Origin: Algoriphagus taiwanensis
Lineage (GTDB): Bacteria > Bacteroidota > Bacteroidia > Cytophagales > Cyclobacteriaceae
Length of the DNA stretch: 64,000 nt
Direction: 5' to 3'
Assembly (NCBI RefSeq): GCF_036245645.1
Contig: NZ_BTPE01000002.1
Span: 62,001-126,000, forward strand
Part shown: positions 25,223-32,688 of the stretch, piece after piece
Layout: the number at the start of each line of letters is the position of its first letter
Position numbering within the stretch: the stretch's first letter is position 1
Position numbers and translations under genes: made by a program
The notes under the pieces: generated by a model
Seen by the model: only the letters and a program-made list of their open reading frames with translations
Databases searched by the model: none
Told to the model about the DNA's origin: nothing

Positions 25223-25576
25223 ATGTCTGTAAAAGTATACGGAATCAAGAATTGCAATACCATGAAGAAGGCTTTCGATTTCTTGGATGAAAAAGGAGTG
25301 CCTTATGAGTTTATCGATTACAAAAAACAAAAGCCAACCATCGAGCTTTTAGAGGGATTTTTAAAAGAAACAGACCTAGCCTCTTTGGTCAATAAACAGG
25401 GGACCACTTATCGTAAGATGAGCGATGAACAGAAAAAGGCTTTAGAATCAGAAAAAACCGCCTTGCCCATATTGGTGGAAAATTCCAGCATGATCAAGAG
25501 GCCGGTAATTTTGTCTGATAATAAGGTAGTCATGGTTGGATGGAATCCCGAAAAATGGGAAAACTTGCTTAAATAA
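25223..25576 (+). CDS. ArsC/Spx-family protein, YffB-like
   Basis: A 117-residue thioredoxin-fold cytosolic protein. 'VYGIKNCNTMKKAFDFLDEK' and 'YEFIDYKKQKPT' match the YffB branch of the ArsC/Spx family, which keeps one N-terminal Cys (Cys10) but lacks the second Cys of CxxC. The late 'MIKRPVILSDNKVVMVGW' holds the conserved Arg-Pro. Arsenate reduction is doubtful, since no ars genes are near; YffB-type proteins are glutathione-dependent thiol reductases in other bacteria. The ATG at 25223 is preferred to a TTG at 25214. Confidence 0.88.
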   Translation: MSVKVYGIKNCNTMKKAFDFLDEKGVPYEFIDYKKQKPTIELLEGFLKETDLASLVNKQGTTYRKMSDEQKKALESEKTALPILVENSSMIKRPVILSDNKVVMVGWNPEKWENLLK

Positions 25577-25605
25577 GAGAATTCTATATTTGTCGGTTTA
25601 AGTTT

Positions 25606-25636
25606 GAATTGCTCTGGGAACAGAGCAATTTTTTTT
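25606..25636 (+). terminator. Intrinsic terminator ending the hemL operon
   Basis: Perfect 10-bp stem AATTGCTCTG (25606-25615) / CAGAGCAATT (25620-25629), 4-base loop GGAA, T-run to 25636. The 433-base gap 25577-26009 holds this terminator, then the curli promoter and leader. Confidence 0.95.
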
Positions 25637-25811
25637 TGAAAAAGGGAAAAGCATACTTTATGCTGGTTTGACTAATTGAAAACAGAATTTTTTACCAAGG
25701 AGTAAGTAATACCCTCTTAGATGCAATTCATTTGCTTTTTCAAGCAGTTTTAAATTTTATGGATGAGTAAAAATACCCATATAATTATTTTAAAAATGGC
25801 TGAAATTACGC

Positions 25812-25843
25812 ATTGTTTTACCTAGGTTCATCGCTTAGATTTG
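25812..25843 (+). promoter_or_regulatory. Predicted promoter of the curli operon
   Basis: TTG at 25813-25815, a 20-base spacer and TAGATTTG (25836-25843). Start predicted near 25849, giving a leader of ~160 bases before the first curlin gene. Downstream of the box, ATTCG-AAAAG-CGAAT (25864-25878) is a short perfect inverted repeat that could be an operator. Confidence 0.6.
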
Positions 25844-25903
25844 TTTCGAAATGCAAAAATAAATATTCGAAAAGCGAATAGATGTATGTTTTTATTTCAA
25901 TTT

Positions 25904-25946
25904 ACAGATTAGGCAGCATTTTTCTTTCTGCATAATCTGTAGATTA
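25904..25946 (+). promoter_or_regulatory. Two competing hairpins in the curli mRNA leader
   Basis: ACAGATTA (25904-25911) plus CAG (25914-25916) pairs with CTG (25928-25930) plus TAATCTGT (25933-25940). The same 3' strand can instead form TAATCT (25933-25938) / AGATTA (25941-25946) with a two-base loop. The longer form has 11 pairs and should win; the overlap is suggestive of, but does not prove, a switch. Confidence 0.5.
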
Positions 25947-26009
25947 ACTATTTGAATAAAAAGAACCAAATTTTAACTATTTATTTAATCAATTAAACTT
26001 CAAAAAACC

Positions 26010-26858
26010 ATGAAAAAATCAATTTTATTCTTCGGTGCTTTTGCTTTTGCAGCATCCGTATCGCTTGCTCAAACTCAAACTGGGCAAAACAATTCTTCAA
26101 CTACCGATCAAACCGGTAATAACAACACAGCTACTGTTGATCAGTTAGGTAATGACAATGTTTCTACCCTCCTGCAGGACGGAAAAAGAAATATGGGTAA
26201 GGTAGAGCAAGGAGGATTTGGCGGAGGTGGAACTCAGTCAAACAATGCTGAAGCTTTTATGAGCCAAATTGGAAATGATAATGAAGCATTAATTCAGCAG
26301 AGACAAGGTTTTCCAAGTGGTACCGCAGCTAGTTTTCATGAGATCATCCAAGATGGAAAAGAGAATAATGCTATACTAAGAACTTTCAATGGAGGTAATC
26401 AAGGTTATGTATTGCAAGTAGGTAATAGAAATGATGCCAACGGAAGTCAGTCTCAGTCTGGTCATATTCTTTTCATTGACCAAATCGGAAATGATAACGT
26501 GGCTGTAGTAGATCAGTTGGGAGCAAAAAATAATTTTGCGGAAATTGGTCAAACTGGGAATGATAATGATGCCAAAACTATGCAAAGAGGAGACACTAAT
26601 TTTGCTTATATTTTTCAAACTGGCAATGATAATGTTGCTACTGAAATTAAGCAGGATGGAGACTTTAATTTAATTTCTGTGTTTCAGGATGGTAATATGA
26701 ATAACTCCACAATCAATCAACTTGGTAATCTAAACATTGGGGAGGTAAGTATTCTTGGAAATAGCAACATCACTACCTTAACTCAAACTGGAAATGGTAA
26801 TTACTCTTTGCAGTTAGTGACAGGAAACGGTAACATGTCTACAGTTGTTCAGAACTAA
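26010..26858 (+). CDS. csgA: Curlin-repeat protein 1 (probable major curli subunit)
   Basis: A 282-residue secreted amyloid subunit. A signal peptide ('FFGAFAFAASVSLAQ') is followed by about twenty turns of the curlin type Q-x-G-x-x-N, for example 'DQTGNNNTATVDQLGNDN' and 'FQTGNDNVATEIKQDG'. These Gln/Asn ladders stack into the cross-beta fibre. E. coli CsgA has five 22-residue repeats; this one is about twice as long. It lies first, after a long leader, and is followed by a strong terminator, so it should be the most abundant product. Calling it major subunit is inference from position. Confidence 0.9.
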   Translation: MKKSILFFGAFAFAASVSLAQTQTGQNNSSTTDQTGNNNTATVDQLGNDNVSTLLQDGKRNMGKVEQGGFGGGGTQSNNAEAFMSQIGNDNEALIQQRQGFPSGTAASFHEIIQDGKENNAILRTFNGGNQGYVLQVGNRNDANGSQSQSGHILFIDQIGNDNVAVVDQLGAKNNFAEIGQTGNDNDAKTMQRGDTNFAYIFQTGNDNVATEIKQDGDFNLISVFQDGNMNNSTINQLGNLNIGEVSILGNSNITTLTQTGNGNYSLQLVTGNGNMSTVVQN

Positions 26859-26873
26859 TATCCTCTAAAATTT

Positions 26874-26903
26874 AATCAGCCGGATTATTCCGGCTGATTT
26901 TTT
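26874..26903 (+). terminator. Hairpin terminator between the first and second curlin genes
   Basis: Perfect 10-bp GC-rich stem AATCAGCCGG (26874-26883) / CCGGCTGATT (26890-26899), 6-base loop, T-run 26897-26903. It ends 3 bases before the next ATG. Partial read-through would give much more csgA than downstream mRNA. Confidence 0.92.
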
Positions 26904-26906
26904 ATT

Positions 26907-27905
26907 ATGAAAAGACTTCTTCTTCTTCTTTCAGGCATTGTCTTGGCCTCTTATTCCATGGGTCAGGAAAATTCCGCAATTTCCACGCAAACTGGAAACT
27001 CCAATTCTTCTACCCAGACTCAAACGGGTTTTCAAAATCAATCGGAGGCCACAAGCATAGGTGACGAGAATACGATAATTCTTGTCCAGCGGGGAGAGTA
27101 TAATGAGTCCTATCAAGAGCAAACCGGAGATAAAAACCGGGCTGTGGTAAGACAGGTGGGGTCTGAGTTTTTGCAGACCTTTACTTCAGGCAACCTTGCA
27201 GAACAATTTCAAAATGGGAACAACAATAGGGCAACTATTACCCAGTTGGAATTCGGAAATAACTATGCCTATCAGGAACAGAATGGCAATCGAAATCGAG
27301 CCAGAATTCTACAGGCAGGAGGGACTGGAGTTTCTAATCCAGACGATGACTTTTCGGCTAATTCTGTATTTTCTTCTTCCTTCAGTTATAGCAATGAAGC
27401 CTTCCAAATTCAAAAAGGAAACAGAAATGAAGCGCGTTCTGCACAGTTTGGATTCGATAATTTCGTAGCCATAGACCAAAGTGGTAACAGGAACAAGGTG
27501 GGTACTTTCCAGCTTGGTGTGGAAAATGAAGCGGAGGTAATCCAAATTGGCAACAGAAACTATTCGGGCGACCGTGCCCTAGTCAATCCTGGAATCTTTC
27601 AGGAAGGTGCTGAAAATTATGCCTTTCTTCTTCAGGAAGGAAATGAAAACAGCCACTTCACCACTCAAATTGGACAAAATAACGAATCTTATCAAGACGT
27701 ATCCGGTGACCTAAATGAGGGGGTAACTGATCAATATGGTCGAAGAAATTATGCTGAAATGGAGCAACTTGGAACAGATAATTTTGCTTCGATTGTACAG
27801 GATGGGAGAAGAAATTTCTCTGAAATTTCCCAGACAGGAAACCTGAACAATGCTCAGTCGTTTCAGTTAGGAAATAGAAACTCTTCGGTTATTATCCAGA
27901 GATAA
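26907..27905 (+). CDS. Curlin-repeat protein 2
   Basis: A 332-residue secreted protein with signal 'LLLLLSGIVLASYSMGQ' and roughly two dozen curlin turns ('TQTGNSNSSTQTQTGFQN', 'DQSGNRNKVGTFQLGVEN', 'QTGNLNNAQSFQLGNRN'). It is richer in Arg and Glu than protein 1 and carries a non-repeat insert around residues 133-160 ('VSNPDDDFSANSVFSSSFSY'). It may be a second structural or modifying subunit. A terminator precedes it, so it probably depends on read-through. Which curlin nucleates fibres is not clear from sequence. Confidence 0.88.
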   Translation: MKRLLLLLSGIVLASYSMGQENSAISTQTGNSNSSTQTQTGFQNQSEATSIGDENTIILVQRGEYNESYQEQTGDKNRAVVRQVGSEFLQTFTSGNLAEQFQNGNNNRATITQLEFGNNYAYQEQNGNRNRARILQAGGTGVSNPDDDFSANSVFSSSFSYSNEAFQIQKGNRNEARSAQFGFDNFVAIDQSGNRNKVGTFQLGVENEAEVIQIGNRNYSGDRALVNPGIFQEGAENYAFLLQEGNENSHFTTQIGQNNESYQDVSGDLNEGVTDQYGRRNYAEMEQLGTDNFASIVQDGRRNFSEISQTGNLNNAQSFQLGNRNSSVIIQR

Positions 27906-27923
27906 TTATAACTTTAGCTGCAT

Positions 27924-28580
27924 ATGAGACCCAATTGTTTAATTTTTGCTTTTATTTCCTTTTTTCTTCTTTCTTGGCAATTACACGGTCAAGAATTACA
28001 GAGTGAAAGAGAATTGAGATTGATAACCAATCAGATTATTTCAACCTCCGGCGTAGTCTCAGGCAATGAAGCCTTGGTAAGACAGATAGGAGACAGGAAC
28101 GACTCACGAGCAATCCAAGAAGGGCAAAATTCCCTCTCGATAATTCAGGAAGGGAATGTTAACTTCGGATATGTAGATCAGATAGGTTCTCAAAATCAGG
28201 CAAATCTTAGACAATTGGGTTCTTTTAACGAGGCGAGTCTTTGGGCAATAGGACAAAATATTTCCATTAACTCCACTCAAGAGGGTAACGGAAATGTGAT
28301 TAATGCATTTTTAGAAAATAACGGTTCAGCAGGCAGGACTGCTGATTTGGTTCAGTTAGGCAATGGAAATAGAATAGATATTGCGTTGCTGGGCAATGGA
28401 TTTATTTTTTCAGGAGTTCCGACTGCAGAAGTGAGGCAAGTCGGTAACCAACATACGTTAGAGGCAATTATTGATCCTTTTACAGGACCAATTTCAGTAA
28501 CCCAAAATCCGGGCGCCAATGGGGCAGGTATGAGTTTGAATATTTCAACCTCTCTATTCAATTTCCAAATGAGAAGATGA
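27924..28580 (+). CDS. Curlin-repeat protein 3, diverged (possible CsgB-like nucleator)
   Basis: A 218-residue secreted protein with signal 'ISFFLLSWQLHGQ', a ~30-residue non-repeat lead-in, and only about ten curlin turns ('VRQIGDRNDSRAIQEGQN', 'DQIGSQNQANLRQLGSFN'). These degrade toward the C-terminus ('ISTSLFNFQMRR', basic end). A shorter, degenerate repeat protein with a basic tail recalls CsgB, whose last repeat anchors it to the cell surface. That parallel is inferred. It follows protein 2 by 18 bases. Confidence 0.82.
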   Translation: MRPNCLIFAFISFFLLSWQLHGQELQSERELRLITNQIISTSGVVSGNEALVRQIGDRNDSRAIQEGQNSLSIIQEGNVNFGYVDQIGSQNQANLRQLGSFNEASLWAIGQNISINSTQEGNGNVINAFLENNGSAGRTADLVQLGNGNRIDIALLGNGFIFSGVPTAEVRQVGNQHTLEAIIDPFTGPISVTQNPGANGAGMSLNISTSLFNFQMRR

Positions 28581-28631
28581 TAATTTGTAATTTTTTGAGA
28601 TTATAATTATCTAGAAGTTGATTTTAAGAGT

Positions 28632-29171
28632 ATGTTGAGTTATAAGTTCGGATTAACATTACAATTTTTACTGATTTTTTGCCTGATTTGGAACTTCTCC
28701 TTAGGGCAATCTCAGACTATTTCTGCGCCAGTTCAAACTGACACTACCAAGGTTTCAAAGGGGAATACCTCCGATTTTTTAAAAAGCTTAGTTCAGGAAG
28801 TTAAAAATCAAGAAGTTCAAAAAAAATCATCTGACGTGGTTTTGGAGATTGACGGCTTATTGATCGATGATACCAAAACAAAAGGCGGTAGGGATTTTTA
28901 TGACCTTTTCTTTCGGGACTGGATAGCACCTCCCGACGCAAAAAATTATTCAATTTTTATTGTTGAAAGACCATTTAGATTAAATCAGACGACTATTGAA
29001 ATTTCAATAAATGAAATTTTGGTCTTTCAGGCATTTCTCCAACCGAGAACAGACTACATTGAAGAATTAGCTCTCCAATCCATAGGGATTACCCAGCAAT
29101 ACCTTGTTCAGTATGAACAGTTGGTTCGTGAATTGGACGGAGAGGAACGAAAAGGATCAGGAATATTTTAA
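28632..29171 (+). CDS. csgE: Curli assembly factor CsgE
   Basis: A periplasmic adaptor that caps CsgG and guides subunits into the pore. The 179-residue protein has a signal ('FLLIFCLIWNFSLGQ'), a linker, and the CsgE core: 'EIDGLLIDDTKTKGGRDFYD', 'IVERPFRLNQTTIEISINE' and 'LVFQAFLQPRTDYIEELA' match E. coli CsgE segments (GLLTDHT, GHDFY, INERPS, FQTFLFP). It is longer than E. coli CsgE (129) mainly at the N-terminal linker. Confidence 0.93.
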   Translation: MLSYKFGLTLQFLLIFCLIWNFSLGQSQTISAPVQTDTTKVSKGNTSDFLKSLVQEVKNQEVQKKSSDVVLEIDGLLIDDTKTKGGRDFYDLFFRDWIAPPDAKNYSIFIVERPFRLNQTTIEISINEILVFQAFLQPRTDYIEELALQSIGITQQYLVQYEQLVRELDGEERKGSGIF

Positions 29172-29181
29172 TAAAAGGAAT

Positions 29182-29610
29182 ATGAAAAAATTGATTGCAC
29201 TTTCTGCGTTTTGTTTTCTGTTGATGGGAACAGCTGAGGTTTTCGGTCAACGGTTTGTGTACACTCCTAGAAATCCAGCTTTTGGAGGAAATACCTTTAA
29301 TTATCAATGGATGTTAAGTTCTGCACAGGCTCAAGACACATTTGAAGATCCGAGGAGTGCTGGAAGAGATCAGTTTGGTCTAGGCAGGGATCCTCTAGGC
29401 GATTTTTCAGAAAGTCTTAACCGTCAAATTCTAAGCAGACTTTCCAGAGAGATAATTGAAAGACAGTTTGGAGAGGAGTCCTTGGAATCCGGCACTTACA
29501 ATTTAGGGGATTATCAAATCGACATCAGAAATTCCGGTTCAGGGCTAGTGGTGACCATAGTCGATAATGTGACAGGAGCAACCTCCACAATTGAAGTTCC
29601 ATTCTTTTAA
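29182..29610 (+). CDS. csgF: Curli assembly factor CsgF
   Basis: The outer-surface partner of CsgG that couples secretion to nucleation. The start is ATG 29182 ('MKKLIALSAFCFLL', signal to 'AEVFGQ'), 142 residues; a longer frame opens 78 bases upstream but overlaps csgE and lacks a signal at its front. The mature N-terminus 'RNPAFGGNTFNYQWMLSSA' matches the CsgF peptide that plugs the CsgG constriction (RNPNFGGNP...LLNSAQAQ), and the end 'DNVTGATSTIEVPFF' fits. Confidence 0.95.
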   Translation: MKKLIALSAFCFLLMGTAEVFGQRFVYTPRNPAFGGNTFNYQWMLSSAQAQDTFEDPRSAGRDQFGLGRDPLGDFSESLNRQILSRLSREIIERQFGEESLESGTYNLGDYQIDIRNSGSGLVVTIVDNVTGATSTIEVPFF

Positions 29611-29619
29611 TTCTCTTTA

Positions 29620-31029
29620 ATGACGGTTTATAAGTTCCTATTTCAGAAAACACCTCATTTTTCCATCCTTCTACTTCTGGTGTTCCTCGGGGTGGGATGT
29701 TCGCCATACTATTACCAACCTTTTCAGGAAAGAAAGGCACAACTGGGACCAGAAACTCCAATGAAGAGTGAGTTGCTGGAACTACCTCCGCCTCAAGATC
29801 CGATTTATGTGGCAGTATATAAGTTTAGAGATCAAACAGGTCAGTATAAAGAATCCAATGTAGGGGCTAGCTGGTCTACTGCTGTCACCCAAGGTGCTAC
29901 GAATATTTTGATCAGAGCGCTGGAGGAGTCTGGCTGGTTTGTTCCTATTGAGCGAGAAAATATCAGCAACCTGCTAAATGAACGAAAAATCATTCGGTCA
30001 AGCAGAGAACAATATGAGGGAACTACAGATATTTTATTGCCTCCATTACTATTTGCCGGAGTTCTGCTTGAGGGTGGTATTATTTCCTATGAAACAAACA
30101 TCTACACTGGAGGTGCCGGTGTTAGGTATTTTGGGGCTGACGCTTCAGCCAGATACAGGGAAGATAGGGTGAGTATCTATCTCAGGGCTGTATCTACTAA
30201 CAATGGTAAAATCCTGAAAACCATTTACACTACAAAATCAATTTTGTCACAGGAAGTTTCTGCAGGATTCTTCAGGTATGTGAAATTTAAGCGCCTTTTA
30301 GAAGCAGAAACTGGGTATACTTATAGTGAGCCCACTGAAATGGCTATCACAGAGGCAGTTGAAAAAGCGGTCTACAGTATGATTATTGAAGGTGTTGAAG
30401 ATCAATTGTGGAATTTCAGGGATACTACCGAAGTCACTCAGAAAGTGATTGCAGATTACAATGAGGAGAAGAAGCAAAATATTCAAACTGATTATATCGG
30501 CAGAATGTACGATTCTAATCTTCGCTCCAATTTTTTTGTCGGAGGTCTAGGGACTCTTCAAACCTACGAGGGGGATTATTCTAGCAGCCCGTTTACTCCC
30601 GGATTTCGTGGAGAGTTCGGCTTTGGTTTTACGAAATCATTATTCCTCAAAGGAGCTATTGGGTTTCAGCAAATTGAGGTGACTGACATATTCAGATCTG
30701 CTGATGCATATTCAGATGTGGGCTTGACTTACCTAGCAAACTCTGATGGTAAGATATCTCCTTATTTAGGAGTATCCGGTGGTTCCTTTTTTGATTTGCA
30801 GGGAGAGGGTGTAGGCCTTTCAGGAAGAAGTTGGCTCCCGTATGTTCGCTACAATGGAGGTGTGGAATTTATGGTTTCAAATAAAACGGCTCTTGTCGTG
30901 GACGGATTCTTGAATCAAATGCTTTATGACTCTTTTGATGAAGTCTCTTCCGGTACATTCAATGATTTAGTGTGGGGATTTGGAGTGGGTTTAAAATTTT
31001 ACTTAGGCAATCAATCAAGCAATGAATAA
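29620..31029 (+). CDS. csgG: Curli secretion channel CsgG with an extra C-terminal beta-barrel-like domain
   Basis: An outer-membrane lipoprotein that forms the nonameric curli pore; lipobox Cys in 'LGVGCSPYYYQPF'. Residues ~60-275 are CsgG: 'YKFRDQTGQYKESN', 'ALEESGWFVPIERENISNLL', 'LNERKIIRSSREQ' and 'GGAGVRYFGADASARY'. In the constriction loop 'GASWSTAV', Trp replaces E. coli Phe56 and Ser replaces Asn55. E. coli CsgG has 277 residues; here ~170 more follow, starting 'SNFFVGGLGTLQTYEGDYSS'. They contain glycine/aromatic strands ('SLFLKGAIGFQQIEV', 'GKISPYLGVSGGSFFD', 'FGVGLKFYLG') typical of an 8-stranded barrel. Overlaps the next gene by 8 bases. Confidence 0.94.
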   Translation: MTVYKFLFQKTPHFSILLLLVFLGVGCSPYYYQPFQERKAQLGPETPMKSELLELPPPQDPIYVAVYKFRDQTGQYKESNVGASWSTAVTQGATNILIRALEESGWFVPIERENISNLLNERKIIRSSREQYEGTTDILLPPLLFAGVLLEGGIISYETNIYTGGAGVRYFGADASARYREDRVSIYLRAVSTNNGKILKTIYTTKSILSQEVSAGFFRYVKFKRLLEAETGYTYSEPTEMAITEAVEKAVYSMIIEGVEDQLWNFRDTTEVTQKVIADYNEEKKQNIQTDYIGRMYDSNLRSNFFVGGLGTLQTYEGDYSSSPFTPGFRGEFGFGFTKSLFLKGAIGFQQIEVTDIFRSADAYSDVGLTYLANSDGKISPYLGVSGGSFFDLQGEGVGLSGRSWLPYVRYNGGVEFMVSNKTALVVDGFLNQMLYDSFDEVSSGTFNDLVWGFGVGLKFYLGNQSSNE

Positions 31030-31666
31030 ATTTAATTTAGTTCTGGTCATTTTTCTTTCCTTAATATCTTTTTCCTGCGAGGAAGAAAAATTCGACGTTG
31101 AAAAATTCGGCTCGATTTCAGGTATTGTTGTAGATGGCAATGATTACACTGCTTTGTCGGGTGTTCAAATTACCACCACTCCTCCGAGTACAGCTATTTT
31201 GACTGATGAAAATGGCTCATTTCAATTGGAAAAAGTTCAGGAAGGGGATGTAATCATTACTGCAAGAAAAGAAGATTATTTGACCGGTACAGTCAGTATT
31301 GCAGTTTTTGAAAACGAGAATACCAACTTGACCTTTTTTCTAAGTAAGGATGAAAATGATGTGGGAAGTGTCGTTCTCTTTGATCCTGTTCCGGGTAATG
31401 GTGCCGTAAATCAAGGTTTGGACTTGACGCTAGGATGGAATGTAGATCAAAGTCAACCTGATGTGCTCCTAACCTACACCGTATTCTTATTTGAGTCCAA
31501 TAGCACCGATCAAGAGATTGTGGGCCAAAACCTGACTACTACTGAAGTAATTGTTGCCGACCTAAAACCCAATACTACCTATTATTGGTATGTACTGGCA
31601 AAATTTGAAAATAGAAATGTAGCAAATAGTCCAACTTGGACATTCAGAACTGGAAGTGGAAGTTGA
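31022..31666 (+). CDS. Lipoprotein with carboxypeptidase-regulatory-like and Fn3-like domains
   Basis: A 214-residue lipoprotein ('VIFLSLISFSCEEEKF', lipid Cys ~19; the following acidic residues are the sort that favour surface export in Bacteroidota). Residues ~30-110 look like a transthyretin-type regulatory domain ('GSISGIVVDGNDYTALSGVQ', 'TDENGSFQLEKVQEGDVII'). Residues ~118-214 resemble a fibronectin type III fold ('VLFDPVPGNGAVNQGLDLTL', 'DLKPNTTYYWYVLAKF'). No E. coli csg gene has this architecture. Its coupling to csgG by an 8-base overlap suggests a role in fibre display or pore function, by context only. Confidence 0.85.
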   Translation: MNKFNLVLVIFLSLISFSCEEEKFDVEKFGSISGIVVDGNDYTALSGVQITTTPPSTAILTDENGSFQLEKVQEGDVIITARKEDYLTGTVSIAVFENENTNLTFFLSKDENDVGSVVLFDPVPGNGAVNQGLDLTLGWNVDQSQPDVLLTYTVFLFESNSTDQEIVGQNLTTTEVIVADLKPNTTYYWYVLAKFENRNVANSPTWTFRTGSGS

Positions 31667-31672
31667 TAGATT

Positions 31673-32614
31673 ATGTTTAAGTATTTATTTTTTAGACCAA
31701 ATAGTGAAGTTGACAAGACTCTGATTGGACTTATCCGATCCGAAGGTTTCGAATGTGTCATTTCGGAGGATTTGACGGATGCCTTTGATAAAATTGATTC
31801 AGGTGAAATCGAGTTTATTATTTTAAAATCAGAACTTGGAAAGAAGCAGGTTTTCGATTTATACCTCTCATTGAAATCGAAAATAGGTGGCGGTCGAACA
31901 ATTTTTTTTCTAGTTGTTCCGAGGGAAACCAAAAAAGAAGAGGTCATTCTTTATTTGGAAATGGGCTTTGAAAATTTGTTTTTTCTGCCCTATAATCCTG
32001 AAAGCGTCAAGTCTAAAATTCAAAAATTAAAAATCAGTAAATCCTCATTTGATTTATTTAGATCCCACGATTTTGTATCCTGGTTGCAATTGTCAAATAA
32101 GCCAATGGCTCTTGTAAAAAATGATTCAGTCTATTTCGCCAACGAATCCTTTTTAGAAATCACCTTGTTTTCGAAAAATTTTGAAAGTAAAACATTCGGT
32201 AAGCTTTTCCCTTTGCCAAATAATGAAAAGGAAGAAATAGATCGATTTAGATTTTTTAGCCAATTATCCTATTCCATTACAATTAAGAATGTTTTCTTTT
32301 CCCCAAATAGGGTATTTGACTTGAAATTGTTTAGGGGGAAATTTTCCCCGAGCAACTCTTATTTAGTCGAGATTTTGGGCCAAAAGCTCAATGATGAGAC
32401 TATGGAAATAAAAAATCGTTCTAATCATCTGTTTTCTGTTTTATCCCAAAGAGAAAGGGAAGTATTGTTTCTTTCGGAAAAAGGACTTCAAATGAAAGAA
32501 ATAGCAGTAAAATTATCTTTATCAGTTCGTACCATTGAAAGGCATAGATCCAGTATTTTGAAGAAGACCAGCTCAAGCAATATTTTGGAAGCATTGGCAA
32601 AAACCAAGAATTGA
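31673..32614 (+). CDS. CsgD-like LuxR-family regulator with degenerate receiver
   Basis: A 313-residue cytosolic regulator. Residues ~1-118 have receiver-like spacing but the phosphorylation site is gone: Lys52 in 'IEFIILKSELG' stands where Asp should be, the N-terminal acidic pair is missing, and the usual Lys-Pro loop reads 'FFLPYNPE'. A middle segment (~125-235) may be PAS-like. The C-terminus (~250-313) is a LuxR helix-turn-helix ('LSQREREVLFLSEKGLQMKE', 'SLSVRTIERHRSSILKK'). E. coli CsgD likewise pairs an atypical receiver with LuxR HTH. Six bases after the lipoprotein gene; a curli regulator by context. Confidence 0.88.
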   Translation: MFKYLFFRPNSEVDKTLIGLIRSEGFECVISEDLTDAFDKIDSGEIEFIILKSELGKKQVFDLYLSLKSKIGGGRTIFFLVVPRETKKEEVILYLEMGFENLFFLPYNPESVKSKIQKLKISKSSFDLFRSHDFVSWLQLSNKPMALVKNDSVYFANESFLEITLFSKNFESKTFGKLFPLPNNEKEEIDRFRFFSQLSYSITIKNVFFSPNRVFDLKLFRGKFSPSNSYLVEILGQKLNDETMEIKNRSNHLFSVLSQREREVLFLSEKGLQMKEIAVKLSLSVRTIERHRSSILKKTSSSNILEALAKTKN

Positions 32615-32688
32615 ACAAATGCTTAGAGTGATCCCAGCCTTTTAAAGGATTCCTTTGACAAAAATCATCCTTTCAAAAAGTGATTATC

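Noticed and set aside
25584..25636. TATATTTG box just before the arsC-like gene terminator, suggesting a tiny RNA
   Set aside because: It would give only a ~40-base transcript into the terminator and lacks a good -33 box.
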